Shown here one piece after another: positions 10,595 to 22,156 of a stretch of DNA of 64,000 nt. Both the position numbers and the translations under genes were made by a program. The notes beneath the pieces are model-generated. The model was given only the letters and a program-made list of their open reading frames with translations, was not told the origin of the DNA and ran no database searches. The stretch comes from Cryptomeria japonica (lineage: Eukaryota; Streptophyta; Pinopsida; Cupressales; Cupressaceae): assembly GCF_030272615.1 (NCBI RefSeq), contig NC_081413.1, positions 329,496,802 to 329,560,801 of the forward strand, read 5' to 3'. Position 1 is the stretch's first letter; each line of letters begins with the position of its first letter.

Positions 10595-10982
10595 TCTCCT
10601 TTATAGTAATCTTCACATCACCAGCGCTAATGCTGATCAGCTCAATTGCAATCAAAAGACATGGAATTCCAGCCCAGATTCCAATAGTCTGAAGATAAAC
10701 CAAAAACAAAATCAATCTTGGATGCACAAAATTGGGCAAAAATAAGGCATCTCTTGTCAATCTTGCAATTATTAGCAAATTTGATGGTGTTACAAGCAAG
10801 AGTGGAGAAATGGATTCATGAAAATTGGGCCAAGGAAAACCAAATCAAATTTCTTCCAAAAGGGTTTTTCTAGTGTCTTGCCCCAACAAAGAACACAGAT
10901 AAAATTTTGAATGTGGAACCATGGATGTTAGATGGCATAGGTCTCTTCCTCCAAGAGAGGAGACCTGACTTTTATCCTATGT
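10595..10982 (+). pseudogene. L1-type LINE ORF1, N-terminal part (DUF4283-like)
   Basis: A plus-strand frame reads KWIHENWAKE near 10815, then FLPKGFF, a broken CLAP-NTDKIL and EPWMLDGIGLFLQERRPDF (to about 10975). This is the order seen in the DUF4283 domain of plant LINE ORF1 and related proteins (basic W-x-LPKGFF, a 'GPW' strand, then 'P-x-F-x-P'). Stops and frameshifts show it is dead. It is cut at about 10983 by the hAT transposon and resumes at about 14710. It lies only about 5 bp from the target duplication of the 4.3-kb LTR unit, so its true 5' end is not seen. Confidence 0.65.
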
Positions 10983-11344
10983 AACCCAGGGATATGTCCC
11001 CAGCCTAAAACACCCGTCTCAGTCCCGAGGACGTGGGGACGGCCAAGGGACATTCCCCCCTCCCCGTCCCCAATTTGCCAATTAGGGGACATCCCGGAAA
11101 CGGGGGGATGTTGGTATTTAACATATGATCAAATATCATTCAATTATTTTTTTCATTTTCACGGCTGGGCTGTGCTATCCAAGCATACAGGCGATTTATT
11201 TTATGCATAGTGCACTGCGATTTTTTTCACGTCATGCTGTTGGTTCAATTCCTTCGGATCATGAGCACCGTGAGCAGTCTCCGTGTTTTATACCTGAGCA
11301 TCTGTAATCGTTTGGGGTTTCAATTTTCATTTTTAAATTTTTTG

Positions 11345-11442
11345 TTTTTAAGTTTTGAACTTCTGATTTGTGCTTGCGTGGAGCCAGCGACTTACAACGC
11401 TGGCTCCACGCAAGCACAAATCAAAAGTTCAAAACTTAAAAA
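11345..11442. repeat. Near-perfect long hairpin inside the hAT element
   Basis: Arms 11350-11389 and 11398-11437 (40 bp each, one mismatch) flank the 8-base loop ACTTACAA. Pairing extends a few bases further out. The stem includes TGCTTGCGTGGAGCCAGCG. It lies between the 5' subterminal repeats and the transposase start. Confidence 0.9.
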
Positions 11443-11901
11443 GTTTTAAGTATTACTTTCACTGATCTTCAATTCTTCCATCGATACTTTCACTAGTATT
11501 ATGGTTTACTGTTTATTACGGTTTACTTTTTAGTAAACACTAAATGGTAAACTATAATACTAATGAAAGGAAGATTTTACCCCAACATGAAACAAATGTC
11601 AAATATTAGTAATTTAATTAAGGAATATTTTATATTTTATTATTTTTTGAACAGCTTCCATTCACCCACTAGGATATCGCTAAAACAGTGAAATCTGAGA
11701 CAAAAACCCATTGGTGCAGCAACTGTGGGGTTTTGTATTGAATTTAAGGTGAGCCACTAAATTGCTTTCCATATTTGACATTTTATTATTTAATTTATTT
11801 TCCTTTTTTTTTTTGAAGAATGAATGAGAGAAATGTCTGAATTTTTTTATGTTTTGTACTTTATCAGTTTAAACTTTCATTCAATTTCAAACTCAAAAAA
11901 A

Positions 11902-12996
11902 ATGAGCAGCAGTGGGGGTGATAGTAGTAGTGAGAATGAAGTGGAAGTGGTTGATGGAAATGCAAGAGGAAGTGTTAAGAGAAGTAGTGAGCAGCAACCT
12001 ATTGTATTTAAATGCCCTTCAAAAATTATGGAAACATATGCAAAGGGCCCTTTTAATAAAAAAAAAACTCTTCTCCAATATGTTACACCTAAAGGTGAAA
12101 GGAATAGAAATACGGAAGGGAATAGGGTGTGGAATTGTCATGTTTGTTTGAAAGATTTTAGGGGCAGCTACACAAGGGTAAAATCTCATTTTTTGGGTGT
12201 TCCAGGCCATGGGGTCATAGCTTGTCCAAAGTTAAAAGATGAGGAGAGGATAAAGTGTCATAGATTGCATATGGAGGCAGAAATGGACAAACAAAGTGTG
12301 GCAATACAGGCACCTTCTTTTGCTTCTTCACAAACATCTAGGCCTATGACATCCACTATTGGTAGTAGTAGTCAAATTGAGACAAGAGGAAAGAGGAAGG
12401 TGGGTAGTGAGAAGGGAGGGTCAATAGAAGCTTTGTTTGATACACAAGGACGTGAAACTACTGAGTCATCCATTGGTAGATTCTTTTTTGCTAATGCCAT
12501 CGCATTTCATGTCACACGTTCCTCTTACTTTAAACAAATGGTCAAAGAGATAGCCGCTTTTGGTCCCACATTCACACCCCCTGGAGATCATAAGCTACAG
12601 ACTACTCTCTTAGACAAAGAGTATTCCAAGGTTAATGTGCTAATGGAGGATATGAAACGAATTGGGATGAGGAATGGTTGCTCTATTGTGATGGATGGGT
12701 GGATTGATGTTATACATTGGCCACTCATCAATATCATTGTCACATGCCCTACTGGTTCTTATTTTCTGAAAGTTGTGGATTGTTCAAGGAAGCATAAGGA
12801 TGCAGAGTTTCAGTTTAGCATTTTGAGAGATGCCATAGAGGAGGTTGGGGCTGCTAATGTTGTACATGTGATCACTGATTCAGCATGTGTGTGCAAATCA
12901 ACAGGTTTGATGGTGAAGGGTGCTTACAAGCACATCTTTTGGACCCCATGTTGTGTTCATGCATTGAACAATGCATTGAAAGACATAGAAAATTAG
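11902..12996 (+). pseudogene. hAT transposase, BED zinc finger and DUF659 exon
   Basis: I take ATG 11902 (MSSSGGDSSS), which begins a typical acidic/Ser leader; the frame is open from 11824. Near 12130-12225 is a BED-type finger (WNCHVC ... VKSHFLGVPGHGV ... C). Near 12470-12990 is a DUF659/RNase-H-like core: GRFFFANAIAF, YFKQM, then GCSIVMDGWID with a catalytic-type Asp, VHVITDSA with the second Asp, and FWTPCCVHALNNALKDI, the family hallmark. The frame ends at TAG 12994-12996, right where family members continue, so either a stop mutation or a splice lies here. The protein would bind element ends and cut and paste the transposon. Confidence 0.85.
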
Positions 12997-13384
12997 ATTG
13001 GGTGAAACAAGTGGTGGTAGAAGCTAGAGACATTCAGCTGTTCATTAGCAACCACCACACCTCACTTGCTCTCTTTAGATCATTTTTAAAGGAGTTCCTC
13101 AAACTGGTTAAAACAAGATATGCTAACACCACTTGATTTGGTATCAAACTTCCAATTTTTTATTTTAATGAACATTGAATATAGGTATGCTACTTAATTT
13201 TTTTATTATTTTAATGAATGTAGGTATGCCACTTCATCTTGTTGGAGAGGATGCTTGAAGTGCATGATCCTCTACAGTTGATGGTGGTGAATCCTGAGTG
13301 GGCTAGATGGCAGGAATCGAACTTTACTGAAGGAAAATCTGCCAAACAAAAGATCCTTGATGACAATTGGTGGTCCACTATGAG
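12997..13384 (+). pseudogene. hAT transposase, central exons
   Basis: After the first exon the frame continues as DWVKQVVVEARDIQLFI ... SLFRSFLKEFLKLVKTR (to about 13120). An AT-rich intron follows, ending ATGTAG at about 13213. The next exon carries LLERMLEVHDPLQLM ... WARWQ ... DDNWWSTMR and ends at a clear GTAAGA donor (13385). A 1-2 base frame problem lies at the start of this exon. The order agrees with full-length plant hAT transposases of this type. Confidence 0.65.
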
Positions 13385-13493
13385 GTAAGATATCGCTGAT
13401 TTTATTATTAAATTGTTGATTGTTTTAAAAATTAAATATTAAATTGTTGATTTTCATATTCTGATTTTAATATTTTGAACTTTGCACTTGCAG

Positions 13494-14298
13494 ATATGTT
13501 TGCTCTCTCATCTCACCTATTGTAGATGTGATCAAATATGCTGATACAAACTCTCCTAGTCTTGGAGAGATATATGAGACATTTGACAGTATGCTTGAAA
13601 AGATTAAGCAAACCATTTTTGCTAAAGATCCTACTTTGGGATTATATGAGCAACATATTAGGCCCATTGTGACACTGAGGTGGAACATAATGAACAACCC
13701 GCTTCATACGGCAGCCTATGCAGTGAATCCCAAATGGTATGCACCAAGGGATGTAAGGGTGCCTCCATGTGATGATGATGAGGTTTTAGATGGGTTCATG
13801 TAGGCCATTAATAAGATATATATAGAGGAGGCTTCCATACTTCGCACACAATTCCTTGACTTCACAAATCTTTGTGGTCCTACATTGAGTAAACCACAAG
13901 CGAGTTTGGACATAGCTATATTAGCCTAAAGAGACCCAATTGGATGGTGGACATGGCATGGGAGGGATACACCACAACTGAAGTGGCTTGCCACTCACCT
14001 ACTTTCACAGGTTGCTAGTTTGTCTGCTGCAGAGAAGAATTGGTCCACATATGGCTTTATACACTCTATCAAAAGGAATAGACTTACCTCTAAACGAGCG
14101 GAGAAGCTAGTGGTTATGCATAGTGCTCTTCGACTTCATGATCGTCAGACTCCAGAGTATCGACAAACTCTAGCTTTACGATGGAGTGTTGATCTTGAAG
14201 ATGTGGCCCAAGTTGATGAGGAGGCACCAGAGGGATTGGTTGGAATTCCATTGGATGAGGTGGACGTGGACCATGACAATAGAGGACTCAAATTTTAA
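13494..14298 (+). pseudogene. hAT transposase, last exon with hATC dimerisation domain
   Basis: It begins after the acceptor CTTGCAG, restoring STMR-YVCSLISPIVD in frame. It then has KYADTNSPSLGEIYETFDSM, RPIVTLRWNIMNNPLHTAAYAVNPKWY, a TAG at 13801-13803, another stop near 13927, and the hATC block (PQLKWLATHLLSQVASLSAAEKNWS, then SKRAEKLVVMHSALRL). The C-terminal half is well kept. The two stops plus the earlier break mean no functional product from this copy. Confidence 0.8.
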
Positions 14299-14709
14299 TG
14301 CAAAGTTAGGAGATGCAGATTAGGGGCAGCATTGTACTTTGCTTTTTTGTATTTACTATTTTGATTTTCATATCGTAATTGACAATGAAACTATATGGCA
14401 GTAGTGTAGCCTTTGGGCATTTTGTATGTTATTTCTTTAATATCTATTATCATATGCATATTGACAATGTGAATGAATTGAAATTCTGAATTATGAATGC
14501 ATATTGAGTATTGACAATGTTGTATGTTCAAAATTTACATTCTAAAATGTTTTCATAGTATCATACACATGCTATATCCATGTTTTCATATGAACATTTA
14601 AAATTTTGCTATATATTTCAGATTTTCCATATATTTTATATAGCTGTCCCCTTTGCCGTCCTCCACTCGTCCCGTCCCGGAAACTCGGGATAATGTAGTT
14701 TTTATCCCT

Positions 14710-15125
14710 TAACGTGCACAATCAAGGAAATCTTGATCTGGCTACACCTCTATAATCTTCTGAAGGAGTATTGGGATCCTTCAGCCTTTGAGAAAATCAG
14801 AAATTCACTAGATCATTTCTATTGTGTATATGAAAATGTTTGAAATAGTGATTCTAGAGTATGTGCTCACCTATGTATTAAAAAGGATTTGTCTTCTCCG
14901 ATTCCTGATAATATCCTTCTTGAATCTGATTCAGCCATATTGAAGCAATCTATGGAATTGGAGGGAAGGGACACTATCTATTTTTTGGGTCAACAAAAGT
15001 CACTTTAGCAAGGATTGTCCAAAAGAAAACCAAGAAAGGTCTAGAGATGGATTAAGATCTCCTAAAAGGGACTCAGAAAGGCTTCCTAGAACTGATAATT
15101 CAAATCTGTGGTAGCAAGAAACTCC
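14710..15125 (+). pseudogene. LINE ORF1, C-terminal part with zinc knuckle
   Basis: Directly after the hAT element the LINE frame resumes: IWLHLYNLLKEYWDPSAFEKI (family pattern W-V-R-L-x-N-L-P-x-E-Y-W). A broken CCHC knuckle follows (HFSKDCPKE, about 14995-15025), then a basic Arg/Ser-rich tail. With 10595-10982 it makes up an L1-type ORF1 RNA-binding protein, interrupted and frameshifted. Confidence 0.65.
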
Positions 15126-15536
15126 CCTATTCTTCCCCAAACTGTTTATATCGTCCTTCCCTTGGTCAATGATGCCAATCTTTCTCTTCGATTTGAGTCC
15201 CTATGTGTAAAGGGGGTGAAACTCCACTCAGCCATCCATCCCTCCAATTAAAAACCATGTTCAAACAGAAAATGGCACCATTAAGGAAAGAAAGATTGGA
15301 AGAAGAGGGCTTTTATTTTGGAAAATGACCCAAAAGAGAATGATGATCTGGTCACCACAGAACTATTCACTATTTCACAAAAGGATTCTCAGAAGTCGAA
15401 TGAAAACTGTAGAACAAAAGAAAAGAGGGGTAGAAAGTCCAGAGTTGATATCAAAAATAGGGAGGTCAAATTAGAGACACAATCAAACTTAAAAAATTAT
15501 CTTAGATCCAAACAATGAAAATCCCCCAAATCCACA

Positions 15537-16200
15537 ATGAGGATCCTATCATGGAATGTTAGGGGCCTCAATACCCCTAACAAAAGATGCTTAGTTAAGT
15601 GTTACTTGGATACTCTACAAGCAATTTAATCCTACTCTAGGAAACAAAAGAGGTTTGGAAGAAGTGGTTAAAACATTGAGAAGATGGCAAAGATGGAAAG
15701 GTTCCTTTGTTAAAGTTGTAGGGGATCTTGAGGGTTTGGGAATTCTTTGATAAAGCCTCTCTGTGGATATTGAAGTCATAGGAGAAGGTTCCCATTGGCA
15801 ATTCTGCAAGATAAGAAGTTTTTCTTCAAACAAAAATTGCTTATGGCCCCATAGGACATGCTTTGAAAAAAAAGATCACAGGACCAGCTTGCTTCAATTA
15901 TGAGTCTATAAACAATGAGCTCTTCACCCTAGCTGGCGACATCAACACCATCCTAAGGCCAAGTGATTAAATAGAAGGTATCTCCAGGAAAGCACAATCA
16001 CAACTAGATTTTGTGTATTTTGCTAACCACAACAAGCTTCTGGACTTAAAGCCCAAGAACAGGTCTTTCACTTAGACAAACAAAAGAGTGGGATTCAGTT
16101 ACATCACTGAAAGATTAGACAGATTCCTCGTGGAACTTAATGGCTTGGTTTAGACAGGATCTTCAAGTGTAACATTCTTCCTTTATTAAGTTCAGACCAC
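15537..16200 (+). pseudogene. LINE ORF2, APE-type endonuclease domain
   Basis: The start MRILSWNVRGLNTPNKR is the hallmark N-terminus of plant L1 endonuclease/exonuclease/phosphatase domains. It is followed after stops and frameshifts by a GG-LGILW region, HWQF, 'NTILRPSD', the 'QLDFVYFANHNKLLDL' block and 'ERLDRFLVEL' (family: F-T-W-x-N and R-L-D-R-F). In L1 elements this domain nicks the target to prime reverse transcription. Several stops make it inactive. Confidence 0.75.
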
Positions 16201-16270
16201 TTCCCATTATGGATTGAGATGTTAATGTTAAGTGATCAACCCAGTCCCATATTCCCCTTCATGTTTGAAA

Positions 16271-16412
16271 TATGTGGTTTCATGATTCAAAATTTTTGGT
16301 CTTGATCAAATCATGGTGAGAAGGTTACCAAAAATCAATGATATGTGGTTTCATGATTCAAAATTTTTGGTCTTGATCAAATCATGGTGAGAAGGTTACC
16401 AAAAATCAATGG
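16271..16412 (+). repeat. Tandem duplication of a 71-bp LINE segment
   Basis: TATGTGGTTTCATGATTC and the following sequence at 16271 repeat without visible change at 16342, up to about 16411. The unit is 71 bp, not a multiple of 3, so it shifts the LINE frame. The identity of the two halves indicates a recent replication or repair error. Confidence 0.9.
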
Positions 16413-16849
16413 AGCCAAATGTTTTCCTTGGTTTAGAAACTCTCTCCTCTTGGATCTCTTATGGAAGAATGAAACATACACAAATTCAAAAACATCTTTG
16501 TAGAAAAGGAACGTATAGAAACAGAACTGCATTGTCTAAATGAAAAAATTATTATTTCTACCATGGATCAAGATTTGTTCACACAAGAGAAAGATTTACT
16601 TGCTTCTCTTTGCCAAGTTCAACTGAGAGAGGAGATTTATTGGCAGCAAAAATCTAGGGAAAAGTAGCTGAAAGAAGGGAACAAAAATATAAAGTTTCTC
16701 CACAACTCTACTAGCACTGGTCAGAATTTGAACAAAATTTCATCCATCCATGACAAAATGCAGTGCTCTTGGAAGATCCCATTGACTTTCACAATGAAGT
16801 TCTCTCCTCCTTTCAGGATCTACTTAGAGGGAAAGAAGCCTCAAACCTT

Positions 16850-18150
16850 AAACGCCTCCTTCAATTCATTCCTTCCATTATCACAAAAGAATAGAACAAA
16901 ATGCTCATGAAACCTTTCACAAAAAAGGAGATCAAGCTGCCACTATCCCGAATGCATCTGAATAAAGCTCCAGGGTCAGATAAATTTTCCAAAAATGCTG
17001 GAATATTGTGGGAAAAGATGTCAATTGCCATCATCAATCAAGCCAAACACTCAAGAAAGATCCTAAGAGCAATCAACTGCACTTTCATTCCTCTTATCCC
17101 TAATGAGCTTTCCCTCAACTATTCACTAATTTCGGGCCTTTTTTGTTATGTAACATAGTGTACAAAATTTTCTACAAGGCAATGGCCAATAGGCTCAAAA
17201 TTCTTCTCTCCTCCCTCATTTATGTTGAACAAAGTGGATTTGATCCAAATAGAGCCTTTTTCAGAAGTGATTGTCGTTGCTCATGAGGTCATCCATTCCA
17301 TTGTATCACCAAAGATGAGCAGCATGTTGGTCAAGTTAGATATAAGGCATATGATAGAGTTAATTTGAGATTTCTAATGAGAGTTTTGGAAAGATTTGGC
17401 ATTAGCATAGAATGGTGTGAATAGATATTCAGTTGCATTTCAACCCTCAATTATTCCATCATGTTCAACAATGGTCCTATAGATTTCTTCAAACCATCCC
17501 ATAGCCTTAGACAAAGGACGCCTACTTTATCCCTCTATTCATTTTAACAGCAAAGGCTTTGAGGAGAGCAATTAGTCTTGCTAATGCTAACCAAAGAAGG
17601 ATATGAAAAGGTATCGTTGTTACGGAAGGATTGGAAGCCTTCACAGACCTCCAGTTGGCAGTTTGCAAATGGCACAATCTTGTTTGGTGAAGCGGGCATT
17701 ATAGAAGCATCCACCATGAAAGAGAGTTTTTTGCCTAATTAAATGATTCAGGACAATTCATTAATGAAGATGAATCATGAAACCTTTTTCTTCAATACTT
17801 CTCCAAGACTTCAAATAAGAGTATCAACAAATTTAGGGTTCAGAATTGGTAAGCTCCTTAGCAGATATCTGGGAGTCCTCTTAATTTTTTGGAGCAAGAA
17901 AAATTATCTTATTAGACAAATATGTTAGAGTCATGGCAATCCAAATTCTCTGGATGGAAAGGAAAGTGGCTCTCTTTTCCAAGCAAACTGATTATGATAA
18001 AAGTACAAAACCTGTTTTAGTGGCCCTTCCCATTTACTTAATGTATGTCTTGAGCACTCCTTAGAATACTTCTAAAGCAATAAACAAGATTATGAAAGAC
18101 AGTCTTTTGCAAGGAGCAGAAGACAATAGAAAGTTCCTGTTGATAAAGTG
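16850..18150 (+). pseudogene. LINE ORF2, reverse transcriptase domain
   Basis: Frame fragments carry LHLNKAPGSDKF (family 'KSPGPDGF'), VKLDIR followed by AYDRVNLRFLMRVLERFG (about 17329-17395), and FANGTILFGE (about 17662-17690) where active copies have FADD. Both catalytic aspartates of that motif are changed. Then comes FRIGKLLSRYLGVLL (family 'YLGVPL'). Many stops and frameshifts. Confidence 0.75.
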
Positions 18151-18689
18151 GGAAAATTTTAACACATCAAAAAGGAGGACAAAGCAGATCTGAACAACTA
18201 ATGATTCATAACAAAGTTCTAGGAGTGAAACTTGTTTGGAATATATATTCCAAACCTTTGGCTAGGTTCAATGGACACAGACAACATATTCACAACTCCC
18301 AATCCCCCAAGAGGGTGTTTAATGTGGAACTTCATGACTTCATACAAATCAACCATCACTGAATAATAGAATATCTCTTATGGGAAATAAGAGACAGCAA
18401 ATAAGCAAAGTTTTGGGAGGACATGTGGAATGGACATCACTCCTACAAGAAAGAGAAGATCTAAAAAATATTAGAGACATTTCAAGCAAAGATTGGGGGG
18501 TGTTTGTTACAGATTATGTCACCACATGCACTGTAGTTGGACTTCAAATTTTCAGGTGGAAAGATATGTCAAATGTGCAGGTTGTGGATTCCCAAAAAAA
18601 ACTTCTAAGAGCAATACTTGACAATACGAAAATATGAATTTGGTGATGGGAAAGGTGAACTTCTTTGGGCCTGCTCCAAATCTAGTTCC

Positions 18690-19480
18690 TACTCACAAGG
18701 TTAGGTTAATTATCAACGTAGTGCAGATCAATGACAATGATTGGCCAGCCATCAAGCGCTGGCACAAAGACTGTTTACCTAAGGCAGAGTCATTTGCATG
18801 GGCAACTATTCAGAACAAAGTGCTAGCAGGGGGGAGACTGATGAAGCTTGGCTATTCCTTTAGATGTGTTCTATGTTTGCAAGAAAGTGAATTGGGGGAC
18901 CACATCTTCTTGCATCATCCCTTTGCTGTGAAATGCTTGTCCTGGTTGTGTGTGCAATTGAACTGGTTTGGTGCTCTCTCAAACACTCTTCTCCAAGTAT
19001 TCAAGATATGGCCCTTCATAAAAATAAAGGCAATCTTCTCATTCCCATGAATTGCAAGTCCTATGATCATTTGGCATGTACAAAAAGAAAAGAACAGAAG
19101 AATTTTCTACAAGAAATTGCTTTCTTTGGACTTTATGCTTTCTAGATTGAAGGTGGCAATCTTTGAACTCGTGACGAAAAAGGTAAGAGAAAAATTGCTA
19201 AAGAAATGTAGGTTTTCCTCTAGGGGTAAGGACATGCTAAGCATCTGGAAACATCTGAGCCTAACCCTCTTCATGGGCCTCCAAGGGATAATCCATTCTC
19301 CATCAAAAGAGATAAAATGAAGTGGATACCATGCCCTCTCAAATCCTACAAACTAAACTATGATGGAGCTTCTAGAGGAAATACTAGACCTTCAAGAGCG
19401 TACCAACAATGAACTCAAAGCCTCCACTTTGGTATTGAAATTACAACTACTTCAAGTGTGTGGCACTGATTCCTTTATGC
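18690..19480 (+). pseudogene. LINE ORF2 C-terminus: zf-RVT and RNase H remnants
   Basis: The 138-codon frame at 18634-19050 holds the zinc-binding RVT tail: WHKDCLPKAESFAWATIQNKV, then 'RCVLCLQESELGDHIFLHHPFAVKC'. Near 19350 KLNYDGASRGN matches the start of a plant-type RNase H (D-G-A-x-x-G-N) and AETDSMLIF near 19470 a later strand. An RNase H after zf-RVT is known for some plant L1 lineages. The 3' end and poly(A) tail are not clear. Confidence 0.65.
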
Positions 19481-19499
19481 GGAAACAGATTCCATGTTG

Positions 19500-20287
19500 A
19501 TATTTTGTAATATACACTGCTACATTTTTTTTTTAGTTTTCTGATTTGTGATTGTTTTCTGGATGCTGGTGAAATTTGAATGGTAAGCCACAGTAAAGAA
19601 AATAGATAGTACAAAAGATAATTTTTTGCAATTAAGACATAAAGAAAATAACACCCAAAAGATCAAAATTTCAAATACCCTTAACTGAAAACAGTTTCAT
19701 ATTTATTTCAGAGTTTGGACAGAAATATATCAATAAATAGAACAATACCCAGATGGCCAAAATACATTTTAATCACAATACCAACATACCCATTTGCTTC
19801 TGTTACAAAATCAGTCTGATATATGCCTGAAAACCAGCAAACTGAGCTCTGAAAATGATGTCAATAAGCACAAGAAGGAAGCTTCTCCACCCCCAAACTG
19901 ATAGCATCTGGTATTTCAACCCTAGGTGCCTCCTTTGCAACACCAAATAGCCCCAAACTCTACATTGTCCAAGTCTAGGGAATCCACACCCAAGCTGGAG
20001 GATGTAAGGCCAGCTAAAGGAAGGGAGCAGCCACCAAAATGGAGTAAAAAGTCTGCAAATAAACCCTCCAATCTTCTCTTGTCTCTACAAATCTGTCCTT
20101 GATTTTCTATGCTCAAAATTGAAGATGCAATCTGAAATCTTAACAAATGAAGCCCAAATGCAATCTTTAGATGAAACCACCAATGAAATCTACCAAAAGG
20201 GATCTTTCGCCATCGAAGTAGATGTCCTCTGTGAAGGTTTTCGTCCTCACAAAACCTTAGGTTGAACAAGTTCAAACTGGCAGAGCC
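19500..20287. other. Unassigned sequence left of the copia element
   Basis: Contains a 126-codon minus-strand frame (19922-20302) without recognisable motif, partly reaching into the LTR, so probably fortuitous. Flank sequence just left of 20293 should continue at 44308, on the other side of the copia insertion. Confidence 0.35.
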
Positions 20288-20292
20288 CTGTT

Positions 20293-21941
20293 TGTTGGAC
20301 ACAATGGATCACGAGAGGGGGGGTGAATCAGTGATTTAAACTCTTTTCCTTCAACAAGGAGATACCGGTAATGTATAAAACAAACTAAGTGCTAACCGGT
20401 AGCTCAAACAGTGCAAACAAGGTGTGTGAAAGGATTTGCTAAAACATTAATATACTACATGTACAAAGATGCAACATACAACACCAGATATATACGAGGA
20501 AAACCCAATGTGGGAAAAACCTCGGTGAGAATGACTGCTGGAGATCTTCTGCTCCAATCCAGCCTCACAATAAAACTTTGATTACAATATTTAGGGCACC
20601 AACCCCTGATTTATGAGCACCAACTCAAAGGAGCACCAACCCCTGCACTAAGCTGCAACTTAGTGAAAACTGTATAAAACTCAGATATACAAATCAAATC
20701 ACTGTTGCAAATGAAGTTTTGCAACCTTACAATATTCTCCTCTGTCGGTTTCAGCCTTAGCGGTCTGTATACTCTCCACTCACTCTGCAACTTGACTTTG
20801 CTGATCACTTTTCTAAATCCCCTCTCACAATGTCTTTTCACCTTCAACTCACACTTGATACTCTTAATCAGGCACAGCTTCTGCCAGTTTGTCACCTCTG
20901 TGTTCAATGCACACTCCACCGGTTGTTCCTTACACCGGTTTACTCTGCTTCTCCTTATCAGTTGGATCTTCGCTCATAAACACTTGAAGTGTTTATCTCT
21001 TCGGCTCTCAGACAACAATTTTACACTTGTCTTCACTCTGCAGCAGCAGTAATCACAGTCTCAAGTCATCATATTTAAACTTGAGCTTTCCCGCCAAGAA
21101 TCAATTCAAGCTTGGAGCGGTTAGGGTTTCCTTTACCTGACACAATCTGCATGAGATCCAATCTAGTCTGCCTTGGATCAATCACCTGTACTCGAGGAAT
21201 GCATCTGTACACGTTTTCCATTATCCAATGCATACTTGCTAAAGATAGCAATCTCGTACATGATTTTCTACCTTGAAATCTGTCGACTCATAAAAAACTC
21301 AACTGTTTCCTTCTCGAGATCTTCTTGCAATGTGATTTCTTTGCTTCGATCCAGGCGCCAACTACTCCCTGATCTTCCTCTGTCATTCTTTTTTCCTCGA
21401 GCCACATCAGTTAGTTACAATCCCTTGATTTTTGGTTGTTTCATTAATGTCAACTAGCTGTTTCAACAACCATGTCGATGGAGGCTTCACCGACCTTTGC
21501 ATGTTTGCCACCTCAGCTCCACGTGGCATCACAACGGTCATACACTTGGCTCACCGACACTCAATCGGTTTACACTTGAACATTCAGCAAACTCATACCG
21601 GTACAGGCCTTTACCGATGAGACCTTCTTCTCCTGCTAACAGGTAGTGCACACTACACCGGTAGCACATCTTCACCTCCAGTGGTTTGTGATTACTTTAA
21701 CATTCTACCTCTTCATCATAAACAGGCAGCCAAACTCTAGACCGGTTTAAGCTCTACCGGTTATCACGCAACATGCTCACACACACATGCATCTCACCTC
21801 ATACCGATGAAGTCACTGATAGTCTCAACAACTACTTGTCTTTCACCATACCGGTACATTCTTCTTCATACCGGATGACATACCTCTACCGGTAGCCTGC
21901 CTGCAATACCAGTTGACATCAATGACAACTCAATGCCAACA
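20293..21941 (-). repeat. 3' LTR of the minus-strand copia element
   Basis: On the element strand it runs TGTTGGCATTGAGTTGTCAT ... GATCCATTGTGTCCAACA. It is homologous along its length to 42620-44302. That copy has extra sequence near 42930-43015 ('caccaactcaaaggagcacc'-type repeats). It contains the R/U5 motif (CTCACCGAGGTTTTTCCCAC and GGGTTTTCC, about 20498-20530) and many ACCGGT words. Confidence 0.92.
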
Positions 21942-22156
21942 ATCTCTCCCTTTGGCATTGATGTCAACATTTTATTTTCTGGTTTCTCTCCCCCTTTGAC
22001 AGCAATGGCAAAGGGAACCTTAATCTGACACCAATAATCTCTCCCTTGACTGCATCCGGTTATGACACACTCTCCCCCTGTGTCCATGCTTCATGATTCA
22101 AGAGTCATAAGATAGTAGCAATGATTGACTCCCCCTGAATCATGCAATCTTCTATG
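21942..22156 (-). promoter_or_regulatory. Polypurine tract and 3' non-coding region of the copia element
   Basis: On the element strand CCAAAGGGAGAGAT directly precedes the LTR start TGTTGGC (21941), the expected plus-strand primer. More C-rich runs on the plus strand (CTCCCCCTTT near 21985, CTCCCCCTGTG near 22072, CTCCCCCTGAA near 22129) are further GGGGGAG-like tracts upstream. Confidence 0.85.

Larger units (their letters stand above)
10983..14709 (+). mobile_element. hAT DNA transposon (decayed)
   Basis: The element is inserted within LINE ORF1. It starts about CAGGGATATGTCCCC and ends about AGTTTTTATCCCTT. Short inverted ends GGGATA/TATCCC are visible, but a clean 8-bp target duplication is not. 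Both subterminal zones are rich in GGGGAC/GTCCCC words (10990-11110 and 14645-14700), typical of hAT subterminal repeats. The interior encodes a BED/DUF659/hATC transposase split by introns and carries a long hairpin at 11345-11442. In-frame stops show it is inactive. Confidence 0.75.

Noticed and set aside
19922-20302. 126-codon minus-strand frame as a host gene
   Set aside because: It starts inside the copia LTR (beyond 20293), so its N-terminus is created by the insertion. No family pattern.
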